NCBI RefSeq assembly: GCF_002104765.1
Contig: NZ_NCXM01000010.1
Coordinates: 1 to 64,000, forward strand
DNA from: Mycolicibacterium vulneris
GTDB lineage: Bacteria > Actinomycetota > Actinomycetes > Mycobacteriales > Mycobacteriaceae
Direction of reading: 5' to 3'
Length of the DNA: 64,000 nt
The notes beneath the pieces are model-generated. The model was not told where the DNA came from, ran no database searches, and worked only from the letters and a program-made list of their open reading frames with translations. This document shows positions 1 through 8,070 of this stretch, piece after piece (the first letter of the stretch is position 1; every line of letters begins with the position of its first letter). A program made the position numbers and the translations under genes.

Positions 1-30
1 CCGGCGAGGTACGAAACAAACGGGCCCTGC

Positions 31-77
31 GGACCAGGACCAGGACCAGGACCAGGACCAGGACCAGGACCAGGACC
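31..77. repeat. Hexanucleotide tandem repeat (GGACCA)n
   Basis: Seven perfect copies of GGACCA followed by a partial copy. The six-base unit would keep any reading frame, but no convincing coding region spans it. It is a simple sequence repeat, so its copy number may vary between strains or be miscounted in assembly. Confidence 0.9.
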
Positions 78-95
78 TAAACAAACAACACGAGT

Positions 96-136
96 GTCAA
101 GGATCAACCGAAACAGAAACGTCAAGAATCAACCGA
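96..136. repeat. Pair of 16-bp direct repeats, 25-bp period
   Basis: GTCAAGGATCAACCGA (96-111) recurs with one mismatch as GTCAAGAATCAACCGA (121-136). Closely spaced repeated end sequences beginning TGTCAA are a feature of some insertion-sequence termini (IS21-type ends, for example). No transposase lies beside it in the window, so the assignment to an IS end is only a guess. The repeat itself is directly visible. Confidence 0.5.
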
Positions 137-202
137 CTCTGAACAGGGGCACGTCAGAGAGGGTTTTCTCGGTTAAACAGCCACGTCGGGTACCCCGAGG
201 TC

Positions 203-430
203 CTAGGCGACCGCGCTCGGGTCGCCCTCCTCAACTTCCGCGCGAGCCACCAGCAGCGCGCCTGTGAGCCGCTCGAATTGGCAGTCGTGGCACAACACCA
301 CATCAATCCCGGGCAACCGGCGGATTACAGCATTTGATTTGGTGGCCACTCGCTGGCAGTGACCGCATTTCAGATACGCGGCGGAGTGTTCGATGATGCG
401 GGCTGCGACGAGGGCGGAGGGGTCGACCAT
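203..430 (-). CDS. Small zinc-ribbon-like hypothetical protein (75 aa)
   Basis: A short protein with two CxxC pairs (CGHC near residue 22 and CHDC near residue 47), about 20 residues apart, a layout typical of a small zinc-binding ribbon. The start at 430 is chosen over a longer in-frame start at 490 because GGGGAGA sits about 8 nt upstream of it. I do not recognise the family. It stands alone at the decayed left edge of the window. It might bind nucleic acid or simply be structural; nothing visible decides this. Confidence 0.5.
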   Translation of the reverse strand: MVDPSALVAARIIEHSAAYLKCGHCQRVATKSNAVIRRLPGIDVVLCHDCQFERLTGALLVARAEVEEGDPSAVA

Positions 431-667
431 GTAGCGATTCTCCCCCGCGCCTCTTGTCGTCTGCTGAGAGGCAGGCCAGCAATCTCCCAAGAATCAGTTA
501 GGAATCTGCTGAGCGCGGCCACCCTCCAGCCCCAGTCCTCAATCGCGGGATAGAACGCACACGGGTCTCTCATCTCGTCGTGCGGGGGCGGAGGTTGATC
601 TGGCCGTGATGGCGACACCCGTTGCGCGACAACCGATTACGATAACCAACGGCAACCTGGAGTAACT

Positions 668-714
668 ACCGACTCCTGAAGCCGGTGTCGCAGGTTCAAA
701 TCCTGCCAAGGTGG
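668..714 (+). other. tRNA-like 3' fragment (anticodon arm plus T arm)
   Basis: Bases 690-706 form a perfect T arm: GCAGG stem, TTCAAAT loop, CCTGC stem. Upstream, 669-685 can fold as an anticodon-like arm (CCGAC / TCCTGAA / GCCGG) with one mismatched pair and C instead of U at position 33. No 5' half that could pair with the acceptor side is found upstream. The reverse strand reads DLNLRHRLQE, a peptide commonly seen when tRNA genes are translated antisense. This fits the duplicated 3' end of a tRNA gene left by an integrative element, or a decayed tRNA. A functional tRNA is unlikely. Confidence 0.45.
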
Positions 715-787
715 CACTTCGCGTCTCTGGCAGGTAGCCGGTCCGTAAGAGCTGTGCATCGACGGCTCGCCAGAAGAGGATGGTCCC

Positions 788-1180
788 ATGGCCACCACAC
801 CGAACAGCGCCCTCATCCCGACATTCGCCGCACTGCGCTTTGCCACCGGCGTGGTCTCGTGGGCGGCCCCGATCAGAGCTGCCCGCCCGTTTGGACTGGG
901 TTCTGCGAACCAGCCGCTTCTCACCCAGCTCTTCGCGTCTCGCGAACTGACGCTGGCCCTGGCCGTCGCGGATCCCGCATCACCGCGGCTGCGCACCCGC
1001 GCATTGCAACTTGGGCTGCTCACCGACGCCCTGGACATCGTCGCGACCCTGCGCGGCATCCGGCACGAGACGCTGCGGCCGGTCGGTGCGATCGTGACCG
1101 GTGGCGGCGCGGCGGTGTTCCTCGGAATGGGCCTTACCGCCCTGGCGAACCAGAAACGCGCCGCCGTCCCGGCGCCGTAA
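788..1180 (+). CDS. Small hydrophobic membrane protein, hypothetical (130 aa)
   Basis: A 130-residue protein rich in Ala, Leu and Val, with two or three likely membrane segments (around residues 10-30, 70-90 and 100-122). The ATG at 788 follows AGAGGA at a reasonable distance. It resembles the small conserved membrane proteins common in mycobacteria, but I cannot name a family with certainty. It is followed about 110 nt downstream by another small membrane protein on the same strand (1294-1587), so the two may be co-transcribed. No catalytic motif is visible. Confidence 0.6.
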   Translation: MATTPNSALIPTFAALRFATGVVSWAAPIRAARPFGLGSANQPLLTQLFASRELTLALAVADPASPRLRTRALQLGLLTDALDIVATLRGIRHETLRPVGAIVTGGGAAVFLGMGLTALANQKRAAVPAP

Positions 1181-1293
1181 GCGGTAGTGAGTTGGGTCAC
1201 CTCGGGCGCCAGCACGGGCAGCCTTTCGGCCGCTCACGTGTTGCAACGCGCCGTCACTGGTTCAGACGGTGGCCCTCACCCAGCGAGGCTGAC

Positions 1294-1587
1294 ATGCGGC
1301 AGACCATCATTCGTCAACGCCCGGATGCCCGTTTCCCCATAGCCGAGACGCTGGGGGTCATCGCGGGCATCATCCTGCTGGTCGCCCTGGGAGACGTCGT
1401 GATTGTGTTGGCCCTCGCGCTGGCCGTCGCGGCCATCGCGGCCGCGTCGTGGATCCGCCGCATGGCCCTGCGTCGCGCGCTGAGCAGCGAGGTGACCTTG
1501 ACTTCCGTGTCCCACCTGCCGACCGGGAACCGCGCGCCGAAAAAGGGGTCGGCGCACGCGCCGTGGCATCGCTACAGCGCAGCCTAG
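1294..1587 (+). CDS. Small membrane protein, hypothetical (97 aa)
   Basis: The protein starts MRQTIIRQRPDARF and then has a long hydrophobic stretch (residues about 17-52), long enough for one hairpin or two short membrane helices. A basic, polar C-terminal tail of about 45 residues follows. The frame is open far upstream, but the ATG at 1294 is preferred because the hydrophobic part and normal codon use begin there. It lies just downstream of another small membrane protein. Its function is unknown. Confidence 0.55.
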   Translation: MRQTIIRQRPDARFPIAETLGVIAGIILLVALGDVVIVLALALAVAAIAAASWIRRMALRRALSSEVTLTSVSHLPTGNRAPKKGSAHAPWHRYSAA

Positions 1588-1613
1588 GCACCGTCTCACC
1601 TCAACCGACACGA

Positions 1614-2511
1614 TTAGTCGGCCAAGGACAGGTGCACGGCGTTTACACCCGGCTTCTTGGCCAGCTGATCCAAGAGGCTTTCCAGATGCGCCTTGTCGGT
1701 GTGCCAGTGTTGCACCGCCTCGGGCGCCTGCTGCAGTTCCGCGAGGACGGTCTTGAGCTTCCCCGGGGTTTTGCCGTCGTTGTCCGATGAGCGGCGAGCC
1801 GGGTTCCGCACGGCACCTCCGGCAAATCCGCGGGGCACGGCACCGCCGAGCGCGCTTCCGCCAAGCCCGCCAAGGCCATCTCGCCCGAGAGGCCACCCGC
1901 CGCCGCGACCGTCGGTGCGGCGCCGGCGCTCGTGTACTCCAACACGGTGGCGGCGAGCTTGACGTCGGGGCCAGCCGCGGCCCAGCCCGGCGGCACGGAC
2001 AACGCCCCGCGAGACCCGCGCTCCCGGCACTCGCCGATACGGCAGAGGCGCCGGCCGCGCCCACCGCCTGCGTGCTCGAACCCAGGTCGGCGAGCAGCGG
2101 CCCCCCAGTTCGACCGCCGTGTCGCTCCACGTCCGCGCCGTCGCCACCATGCCCAGGCTGAGGCTGAGCAACGTGTCGTTGACCGGACTAGTGGCCTTGG
2201 TGACGAACTCGACGTTCGAGGCGACCCTCGCCAAACGGCGTGGAATTCAGGTTGTTCAGCCACGTCGCCAATGACGACGCCTGCGACGCCGAGCCCCCGC
2301 GGGAGACGCGGCAGGCGAAGCAAGGCCTTGCAGGGTTCGCGGGGTCGTCGACATCAACTGCGATATGGCCGAATGCGCGTTGGTGGGTGCCCTGCCGGCA
2401 GCTTGGGCAACCGCCCCCGATTGACGTGCCGCTCCAACGGGATTGGGCCGCCCCCGGACCGGCGTACATCCGGCCGGAGTTGACCTCGGGCGGTAAGACT
2501 CCGAAATCCAT
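1614..2511 (-). pseudogene. PPE-family protein, multiply frameshifted pseudogene
   Basis: The first frame begins at 2511 with [20 protein letters not shown], the diagnostic PPE N-terminus, preceded by GAGG at ribosome-binding distance. Recognisable PPE pieces then continue in shifting frames: [30 protein letters not shown] and SLSLGMVATARTW, LGSSTQAVGAAGAS, and LSVPPGWAAAGP (the SVP-type motif), ending in GKLKTVLAELQQAP. At least four frame changes are needed. Most of the roughly 180-residue PPE domain is missing after residue 20, where the sequence jumps to the C-terminal region. Intact PPE proteins are exported via type VII secretion; this copy cannot encode one. No PE or esx partner lies beside it. 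Confidence 0.8.
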
Positions 2512-2533
2512 TGGTGTACCTCGTATTTAATGG

Positions 2534-2879
2534 CACGGCGATCACACTTACGCCGTGCTCATATTGATCTGCTTAGCCTGTGGTTTGACATTCGCGTTCA
2601 GGCACAACGCGGCCCGATGTGCTGTTGGCACCCCAGAGGCGCAATGCCGACGGTCCGGCTGGCGCGCCTAGGTGTGAGCCGGCCCAGCTAGGCGACATTG
2701 ATGTTGTGACACAAGGCAATTTGACGGGTTGACCGCGCGATTTGCTATTCGGCCACGGCGATCTTCGCCGTGATTGATATGGCGATGTTTGTCGGAGTTG
2801 CTGCGCAACGCCGATCACGACACAAGAGGCCCGAAATCGGGGCCTTAAGATCCCCGGTTACGCCACGGCGATCCCGCCG
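2534..2879. repeat. Three short CACGGCGATC hairpin elements in a gene-free stretch
   Basis: The gap 2512-3194 has no convincing gene. It holds three exact copies of CACGGCGATC, at 2534-2543, 2754-2763 and 2864-2873. Each begins a small hairpin: CACGGCG/CGCCGTG at 2534-2557, CACGGCGA/TCGCCGTG at 2754-2772, and CGGCG/CGCCG at 2866-2879. They look like a minor dispersed palindromic repeat, or remnants of duplicated DNA near the PPE pseudogene. No poly-T tract follows them, so they are not clear terminators. Confidence 0.5.
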
Positions 2880-3194
2880 GCGTTGCCGGTAGGACTCGAC
2901 GCGGCGATTGTGCCAGAGGTGCCCACCGCAAACACCGACGGTGAGCCCTCATCGAGAGTCCTCATTGCAATGCTCCTGCATGCACAGCCCTGTGCCGCAA
3001 CAGATTCCCCGCTCTACCAGTAGATGACCAACGCGACCGTACTTTTCGTTGTCACGCCCTGTCCAGTTTGCGTTCATCGACCGCGCTCAGCATCGCGGCC
3101 CTTCTCCGGCGCCGGCATCCCAGCGACCGGTTCCGTTGGCGGCGGCAGCGCGCTGTCGAAGATTTCGACGCGTTCAGCCGGCGCGCGGGCGACC

Positions 3195-3465
3195 CGTGTC
3201 GGGTTGCGTCCAGCAGAGTGGTGCCGAAAAGGTAGGGGTGTCGCGTCAGACGGTGCACTCCTGGTTAGCCCGCTATGATGGCGCGGGCCTGGAGGGGTTG
3301 GTGGATCGGTCGCACGCGGTGCCCCGATGGAGTTCTAGCAGATGGACATCGTCGGGGGGTTCCCACTGGCCGACGGGACCTGCGCCAAAGCGTTGACTGG
3401 GATCGATGATCACTCCCGGACGTGTCTGGCGGCGCGGCTGATGGCGCGTCCGATCCGTAGGGCGC
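3195..3465 (+). mobile_element. IS481-type transposase remnant (truncated, frameshifted)
   Basis: One frame (about 3195-3325) encodes GVSRQTVHSWLARYDGAGLE followed by LVDRSH, the helix-turn-helix N-terminal region of IS481-family transposases. After a gap and frame change, 3342-3465 encodes MDIVGGFPLADGT and GIDDHSRTCLAARL, part of the DDE catalytic core. The region between the HTH and the core, and everything C-terminal, is missing. No inverted terminal repeats are evident. It is a dead fragment that records past insertion in this accessory edge. Confidence 0.75.
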
Positions 3466-3579
3466 GGAATCTCTCTGAGCGCCCCCGAGACTCCGGTCTG
3501 GATTGCCGGTCAACGAGATCACCCCAATGGTCAGCGCCACATGAGATCAGCGCGAATCCGTTGTCATTCAAGTGAGGCA

Positions 3580-3616
3580 TTGCCGTAGCGGGGGTTGCGT
3601 CACCCCGCTACGGCAA
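3580..3616. terminator. Perfect 14-bp hairpin, probable bidirectional terminator or repeat
   Basis: TTGCCGTAGCGGGG (3580-3593) and CCCCGCTACGGCAA (3603-3616) are exact reverse complements separated by 9 nt. The stem is GC-rich with AA/TT at its base. It lies between the transposase remnant and the 3' end of the acyl-CoA dehydrogenase gene on the minus strand, where a terminator would be expected. No long T run follows, which is normal for mycobacterial terminators. It could instead be an IS-associated inverted repeat. Confidence 0.6.
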
Positions 3617-3695
3617 AGTTCGGGCAAACCCGCTGCCGGGCTCGTGTTGCGTTCGCGCTGGTGGACGTCAACAAGCAGATGAGATGCGCGCCATT

Positions 3696-4868
3696 TCATC
3701 TCCGTTTGGAAGTCGGTTCCGAGCCAGCGATCTCGCGGCCGATGAGCTCCTTCATGATCTCCGTCGTGCCGCCGTAGATAGTCTGGGCTCGGGTGTCGAG
3801 ATAAGCTCGGGCCACGGGGTATTCAAGCATGTAGCCGTATCCGCCGTGTAGTTGCAGGCACCGGTCGATGAGGCGGTGTTGAAGCTCGCTGACGTACCAC
3901 TTGCCTTTTGCCGCATCAACTGGTGAAAGTTCGCCCGCGTTGAACGCTTCTACCGATTTGTCGACGTAGGCTTCCGCAATATCGAGCTCCGTTGACATCT
4001 CTGCCAGTTCGAAGCGGATGTGTTGCTTTGCGGTCAGCGGCTGGCCGAATGTCTTGCGTTGTTGGCAATACTCGACCGTGAAGTCGAATATCGCACGTGT
4101 GGTCGAGATCGCTTGTGCCGTAACACCTAATCGCTCGCGCGGCAAATGGCTCATCAAGTATTGGAGGCCACTGCCTTGCTCGCCGAGCAGATTCTCGACT
4201 GGAACGCGGGCGTCGTCGAAGAATAATTCGGCAGTGTCTTGGGCCGGTAGCCCGATCTTGTCCAGCTGACGTCCGTGTCTGAATCCTGGGGTGTCGCGCT
4301 CGACTACGAACAAGCTGAAGCCTCGCGAGCCCGCCTCCTGATCGGTGCAAGCGGCTACCACGATGAGGTCGGCCATGATCCCACTGGAAATGAACGTTTT
4401 CTGCCCGTTGAGAACCCAGTGGTCGCCGTCGCGGCGAGCACTGGTGCGGATCCCTCGGAGATCGCTGCCGGCACCCGGTTCCGTCATAGCGAGGGCGCCG
4501 ATCAATTCACCGGAGGCGAAGCCCGGCAACCACCGTTGTTTCTGTTCCTCAGAGGTGAGATCGAGGAGGTAGTGCAGCACGAGGTCGTCTTGGAGGCTGA
4601 TGGTCAAGCCGAACGACAACGCGTTGATTCGGGCGATCTCCTCGCAGACCACCATTCGGTAGCGGTAATCGTGTTCACCGGCACCCCCGTACCGCCCGTC
4701 AACCTCCAATGCGTAAATGCCCGCTTTGGCGGCGTGGGCGAACACATCGCGGTCGATCCGGTGGGCTCGGTCCCAATCGTGTTGGTACGGGACAACTTCT
4801 CGGGCTAAGAACTCCTTGACCGTTTCGCGGTAGGCCTCATGGTCAGGGCCGTAGAGTGTTCGGCGCAC
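3696..4868 (-). CDS. Acyl-CoA dehydrogenase (FadE family, 390 aa)
   Basis: This FAD-dependent enzyme introduces the alpha,beta double bond in an acyl-CoA, the first step of beta-oxidation. The full domain order is present: helical N-terminal domain (about 1-115), beta domain with MTEPGAGSDLRG (about 128) and GQKTFISSG, and C-terminal helical domain with QRKTFGQPL and LHGGYGYMLEYP. Where many family members have YEGT, this one has IYGGTTEIM, so the usual glutamate is absent. PRERL, near residue 245, offers a glutamate at the position used by isovaleryl- and long-chain-type enzymes. The GTG start lies 3 nt after the stop of the upstream thiolase, so the two are surely co-transcribed. Confidence 0.9.
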   Translation of the reverse strand: MRRTLYGPDHEAYRETVKEFLAREVVPYQHDWDRAHRIDRDVFAHAAKAGIYALEVDGRYGGAGEHDYRYRMVVCEEIARINALSFGLTISLQDDLVLHYLLDLTSEEQKQRWLPGFASGELIGALAMTEPGAGSDLRGIRTSARRDGDHWVLNGQKTFISSGIMADLIVVAACTDQEAGSRGFSLFVVERDTPGFRHGRQLDKIGLPAQDTAELFFDDARVPVENLLGEQGSGLQYLMSHLPRERLGVTAQAISTTRAIFDFTVEYCQQRKTFGQPLTAKQHIRFELAEMSTELDIAEAYVDKSVEAFNAGELSPVDAAKGKWYVSELQHRLIDRCLQLHGGYGYMLEYPVARAYLDTRAQTIYGGTTEIMKELIGREIAGSEPTSKRR

Positions 4869-4871
4869 CGC

Positions 4872-6023
4872 CTATAGCCTCTCGATGATCATGACATTGG
4901 CTTGGCCGCCGCCCTCGCACATGGTCTGCAGTCCGTAGCGGCCCCCGGTACGTTCCAGCTCGTGCAGGAGCGAGGTCATCAAGCGGGCGCCGGTGCACCC
5001 GAGGGGGTGGCCCAGAGCAATCGCACCGCCGTTGACGTTGACGCGATCCGGGTCTGCCTCGAGTTCTGCCAGCCAGGCAAGCACCACCGGTGCAAAAGCC
5101 TCGTTGATCTCAACTAGATCGATGTCGTCGATCGACAGTCCCGTTCGCTTGAGTGCGTGCCGGGTAGCCGGGATGGGAGCAGTCAACATGATCACCGGGT
5201 CGGCGCCACGCACGGACATGTGGTGAATCCGGGCCCGCGGTGTCAGTCCGAACCTGTTGACGGCATCTTCCGATGCGATAAGCAGTGCCGCCGCCCCATC
5301 GGAAATCTGACTGGCCACGCCCGCGGTCAGCACCCCGCCCTCAATCAGGGTCGGCAGGCTCGCCATCTTCTCCAGTGAGGTGTTGGCGCGCGGCCCCTCG
5401 TCCACCGTGACGCCCGCATACGGCGTTATTTCCCTTGTGAATCGGCCGTCGGCAATAGCTGCCACGGCGCGCTGGTGGCTGGTTAACGCAAATTTCTCGT
5501 TGTCCTCGCGGCTCAGCTTCCACTGACTGGCGATCATCTCCGCACCGCGGAACTGTGAGATCTCCTGAGTGCCGAACCGGGCCTCCCATCCCCGGCATCC
5601 GGTCCATGGATCGCTCGCGCCGAAAGGCTCACCTGCGCCGAAAGCGCACAAGATTGGATACTGGCTCATTTTCTGCACGCCGCCCGCGACGATCAGGTCG
5701 GCAGTGCCGCTCATCACGCCTTGCGCGGCGAAATGCAAGGCTTGCTGGGCCGATCCACACTGGCGGTCGATCGTGACGCCGGGAACCGACTCGGGCAGGC
5801 CAGCCGCAAGGGCCGCTGTCCGTGCGATGTCGCCGGCCTGGGAACCGATGTTGTCCAGGCAGCCCAAGATGACGTCATCGATCGACTCGGGGTCGATGTC
5901 GTGTCGATCGACGACAGTACGAATCACGTGGGCGGCCATGTCGGCGGGGTGCTCGTCAGCGAATCCACCACCGCGCTTGCCCACAGGTGTACGAGCTGCG
6001 TCAACGATAAATGCTTCAACCAT
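4872..6023 (-). CDS. Acetyl-CoA acyltransferase / thiolase (383 aa)
   Basis: Thiolases cleave 3-ketoacyl-CoA with CoA (or run the reverse condensation), the last step of a beta-oxidation cycle. The catalytic landmarks are present: the nucleophilic cysteine in DRQCGSAQQAL (about residue 88), NEAFAP, the histidine in GHPLGCTGAR, and the second cysteine in MCEGGGQANV near the C-terminus. The length is normal. It is the first gene of a two-gene unit with the acyl-CoA dehydrogenase 3 nt downstream. FadA-type thiolases of different chain-length preference cannot be separated by eye, so no gene symbol is given. Confidence 0.9.
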   Translation of the reverse strand: MVEAFIVDAARTPVGKRGGGFADEHPADMAAHVIRTVVDRHDIDPESIDDVILGCLDNIGSQAGDIARTAALAAGLPESVPGVTIDRQCGSAQQALHFAAQGVMSGTADLIVAGGVQKMSQYPILCAFGAGEPFGASDPWTGCRGWEARFGTQEISQFRGAEMIASQWKLSREDNEKFALTSHQRAVAAIADGRFTREITPYAGVTVDEGPRANTSLEKMASLPTLIEGGVLTAGVASQISDGAAALLIASEDAVNRFGLTPRARIHHMSVRGADPVIMLTAPIPATRHALKRTGLSIDDIDLVEINEAFAPVVLAWLAELEADPDRVNVNGGAIALGHPLGCTGARLMTSLLHELERTGGRYGLQTMCEGGGQANVMIIERL

Positions 6024-6277
6024 CCGGTTATTTTAACATAAACTCAAAAATCAATTGACCGTTCCGGGTGTGAGCTTTGGCGGGATTGCAACCGGGCGAG
6101 AAACGGGCGCAACACTCTTCGCGCCGGAGATCGCGACTACTTACGCGAGCACGGTCAGCCGAGGTCGCACGACGTGGTCGGCGGATTCAAGGTTCCCAGG
6201 GTGTCGCTGCCACGCTGACCGTGACAGGCCACCATCAGTCCGACGAGCGTGATGGCGGGTCCTCGGAAGCGAAACAT
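6024..6277 (-). promoter_or_regulatory. AT-rich upstream region of the thiolase operon
   Basis: The 35 bases just upstream of the thiolase start (about 6024-6058) are unusually AT-rich for this genome and contain TTATTTTAACATAAAC. This fits a promoter and operator zone read leftward. No regulator gene sits beside it. The rest of the gap up to the stop of the next operon shows no gene. Confidence 0.35.
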
Positions 6278-7888
6278 TCAGCCGATCACTTCGACGGTGC
6301 CGACATTGCCGTTGACCCGGAGCAGCGCACCGTCAGATATTCGATGACTGCCGGTCTCGGTACCGCAGACACACGGAATGCCGATCTCGCGGGCGACGAT
6401 CGGGCCATGACTCAGCATGCCCCCGTGATCGGTGACCACTGCGCCGGCAACCATGAACAGTGACACCCAGGACGGGTCGGTGGTTTCGCACACGAGGATG
6501 TCGCCGTCGTCGATGTCCACGTCGCCGGGGTCACGCACCACCCGCGCCCGTCCCTCGACGATGCCGCCGCTAGCGGCCACACCGGCCAATATCCCTCCGA
6601 CATCGAGCAGTTCGCCGGTAGCCGTTGCGAGTTTGGTGATCTCCGGGCCGCCCGACCATGCCTTAGGCAGCCGAATATCTTGACGTTCGGCGTACTGCGC
6701 CACCCGATCGGCGACCGCGGCCCGCTGATCGCCGGATATTCCAGCTACCAGGTCTTGATACGAGAGGTGAAAAACATCCTCGGAGTCGGTGATGATGCCG
6801 CGTTCGACGAGCAGCGCACCCAGCCTACGTGCCGTCGCACGGGTGACGTCGTAGGTGAGCAGGTAACCGGCTTTACCCTGTTCTCGCAGAGCCAGGAAAC
6901 GCGCCGCCAGTTTGACGATCATGGCAGTAAGGCGACGCTTGAATCTAGGAGTCGCGGCCAACAGTTCGGCGAGCGCCCGCTGGCGGGCGGCCGCTTGCGC
7001 GGCGCTGCGGTTGCGTGGTGCACGCGGGCTTGCGGCGTCAATCGCCCGATAGTCGTCAAGGCGCGCCAGGACGGGAGCGGGGTTCTCGCGCCACGTGACG
7101 CCGATCAACTGCCCCTCGTTTGGGCCGTGGTAGCCGTGCCGGTCCGTGAATTCGCCGACCCTTATCTGGTTGTGCGCCAACGCCCACAGATCGTGTGCGA
7201 CCTCGTTTTCATCGGAACCGACGCCGGAGAGCAGTTGGGCTTCCAGTCCCGGCTTACCGGCGGCGGCAGCAGCAGCAGCGACTTTCTCGGCGATCGAGGA
7301 ACTGATCATCGCAACGCCCATGTGAATCTTCATCATGTCCTCGAAGCGGCGCCGCGAGTCGGCAAGCACTGCCAGGCAACCGTTCTCGTCGAGATTGGGG
7401 ATCCTCGACAGCTGATCGAGCCGCCATCTTCGGAGCTCGGCGAACATCGCGTTATGCCGCTTGGGGGTGCGCAGCATCCAGCGCGGGGCTTTCACCATGA
7501 TCGCCGGGTAGCGCTTCCGGCTGTTCTCGTCGACGGTCTCAGGCCGCGCATACCCGAAAAGCTGCTGCTCGACGGCTTTTGCGGTAGTCCCCGGCATGAC
7601 ATTGGCGATTTCGCGGAATTTGTCGATATTCCCTGCGCCCCAACCGGAGAACACCGTGAGGAAGCAGTCCTCAACATCTTCGGGCACCCGCAGCTCGTTA
7701 CGGGCGAAGACCCCCAGGTCGACGAAAAGACGCCGGAATGACATCTCCATCGGCTCAAACGCGAACGTCATGCCGAACAGGGTGAACACGCCGGGAAAAG
7801 CCTCGGCGATGTTGCCGGTAGTCCACCGCACTCCCGGACGCGGATCGACCGTGTCCAGCCTCTCGAGCATGTCGCTTACGCGCGTCAC
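6278..7888 (-). CDS. PEP-utilizer (phosphohistidine) domain protein, RPH-like without ATP-grasp, copy 1 (536 aa)
   Basis: The C-terminal 90 residues form a swivelling phosphohistidine domain. TDHGGMLSHGPIVAREIGIP carries the histidine (about residue 494), which is phosphorylated in PEP synthase, PPDK and rifampicin phosphotransferase. The N-terminal part (WTTGNIAEAFPGVFTLFG near residue 20; HGYHGPNEGQL mid-protein) resembles the substrate-binding domain of rifampicin phosphotransferase. The N-terminal ATP-binding domain of that enzyme (roughly 320 residues) is absent. The GTG at 7888 is chosen because it forms a GTGA overlap with the small ORF upstream. It is the last gene of a five-gene coupled operon. 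Two paralogs lie at 13624-15315 and 21271-22887. The substrate and the source of phosphate are unknown. Confidence 0.8.
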   Translation of the reverse strand: MTRVSDMLERLDTVDPRPGVRWTTGNIAEAFPGVFTLFGMTFAFEPMEMSFRRLFVDLGVFARNELRVPEDVEDCFLTVFSGWGAGNIDKFREIANVMPGTTAKAVEQQLFGYARPETVDENSRKRYPAIMVKAPRWMLRTPKRHNAMFAELRRWRLDQLSRIPNLDENGCLAVLADSRRRFEDMMKIHMGVAMISSSIAEKVAAAAAAAGKPGLEAQLLSGVGSDENEVAHDLWALAHNQIRVGEFTDRHGYHGPNEGQLIGVTWRENPAPVLARLDDYRAIDAASPRAPRNRSAAQAAARQRALAELLAATPRFKRRLTAMIVKLAARFLALREQGKAGYLLTYDVTRATARRLGALLVERGIITDSEDVFHLSYQDLVAGISGDQRAAVADRVAQYAERQDIRLPKAWSGGPEITKLATATGELLDVGGILAGVAASGGIVEGRARVVRDPGDVDIDDGDILVCETTDPSWVSLFMVAGAVVTDHGGMLSHGPIVAREIGIPCVCGTETGSHRISDGALLRVNGNVGTVEVIG

Positions 7889-8070
7889 CTGGCAATCCCC
7901 CGCGCAGCGTGCTGCTGAATTTTTCGCAACGTCAACATACATTTCTCGGTGACGAAACCTGCTGCGGTAGAAGGTATCACCTCAGTCGTAGTGTTCGTGT
8001 CCGTGCTAGTCGTCGCCTCGGTCCGGGCGGGCATCCGCGGCGATTTTTGATCGAAGGCGCTCATGGTCAT
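7885..8070 (-). CDS. Small ORF, 61 aa, translationally coupled on both sides
   Basis: A 61-codon frame whose ATG overlaps the stop of the beta-barrel gene upstream (ATGA, 8067-8070) and whose TGA overlaps the GTG of the phosphohistidine gene downstream (GTGA, 7885-7888). The product is polar and Thr/Ser-rich in its first half (for example TEATTSTDTNTTTEV), then has a basic C-terminal part (LRKIQQHAARGIAR). It has no signal peptide or membrane segment. The exact double overlap argues that it is translated. It could be a small subunit or adaptor, or merely a coupling leader. I do not recognise a family. Confidence 0.55.
   Translation of the reverse strand: MTMSAFDQKSPRMPARTEATTSTDTNTTTEVIPSTAAGFVTEKCMLTLRKIQQHAARGIAR

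Noticed and set aside
31..77. CRISPR array
   Set aside because: Unspaced hexamer copies without spacers; a simple tandem repeat.
637..1215. Minus-strand 192-residue open frame ending in WQDLNLRHRLQE
   Set aside because: It is antisense to the tRNA-like fragment and to a better membrane-protein gene; the peptide is a known artefact of translating tRNA sequence backwards.
1276..2130. Minus-strand 284-residue open frame
   Set aside because: Only one internal piece (LGSSTQAVGAAGAS) is PPE-like. It is one of several frames of the PPE pseudogene, not an intact gene.
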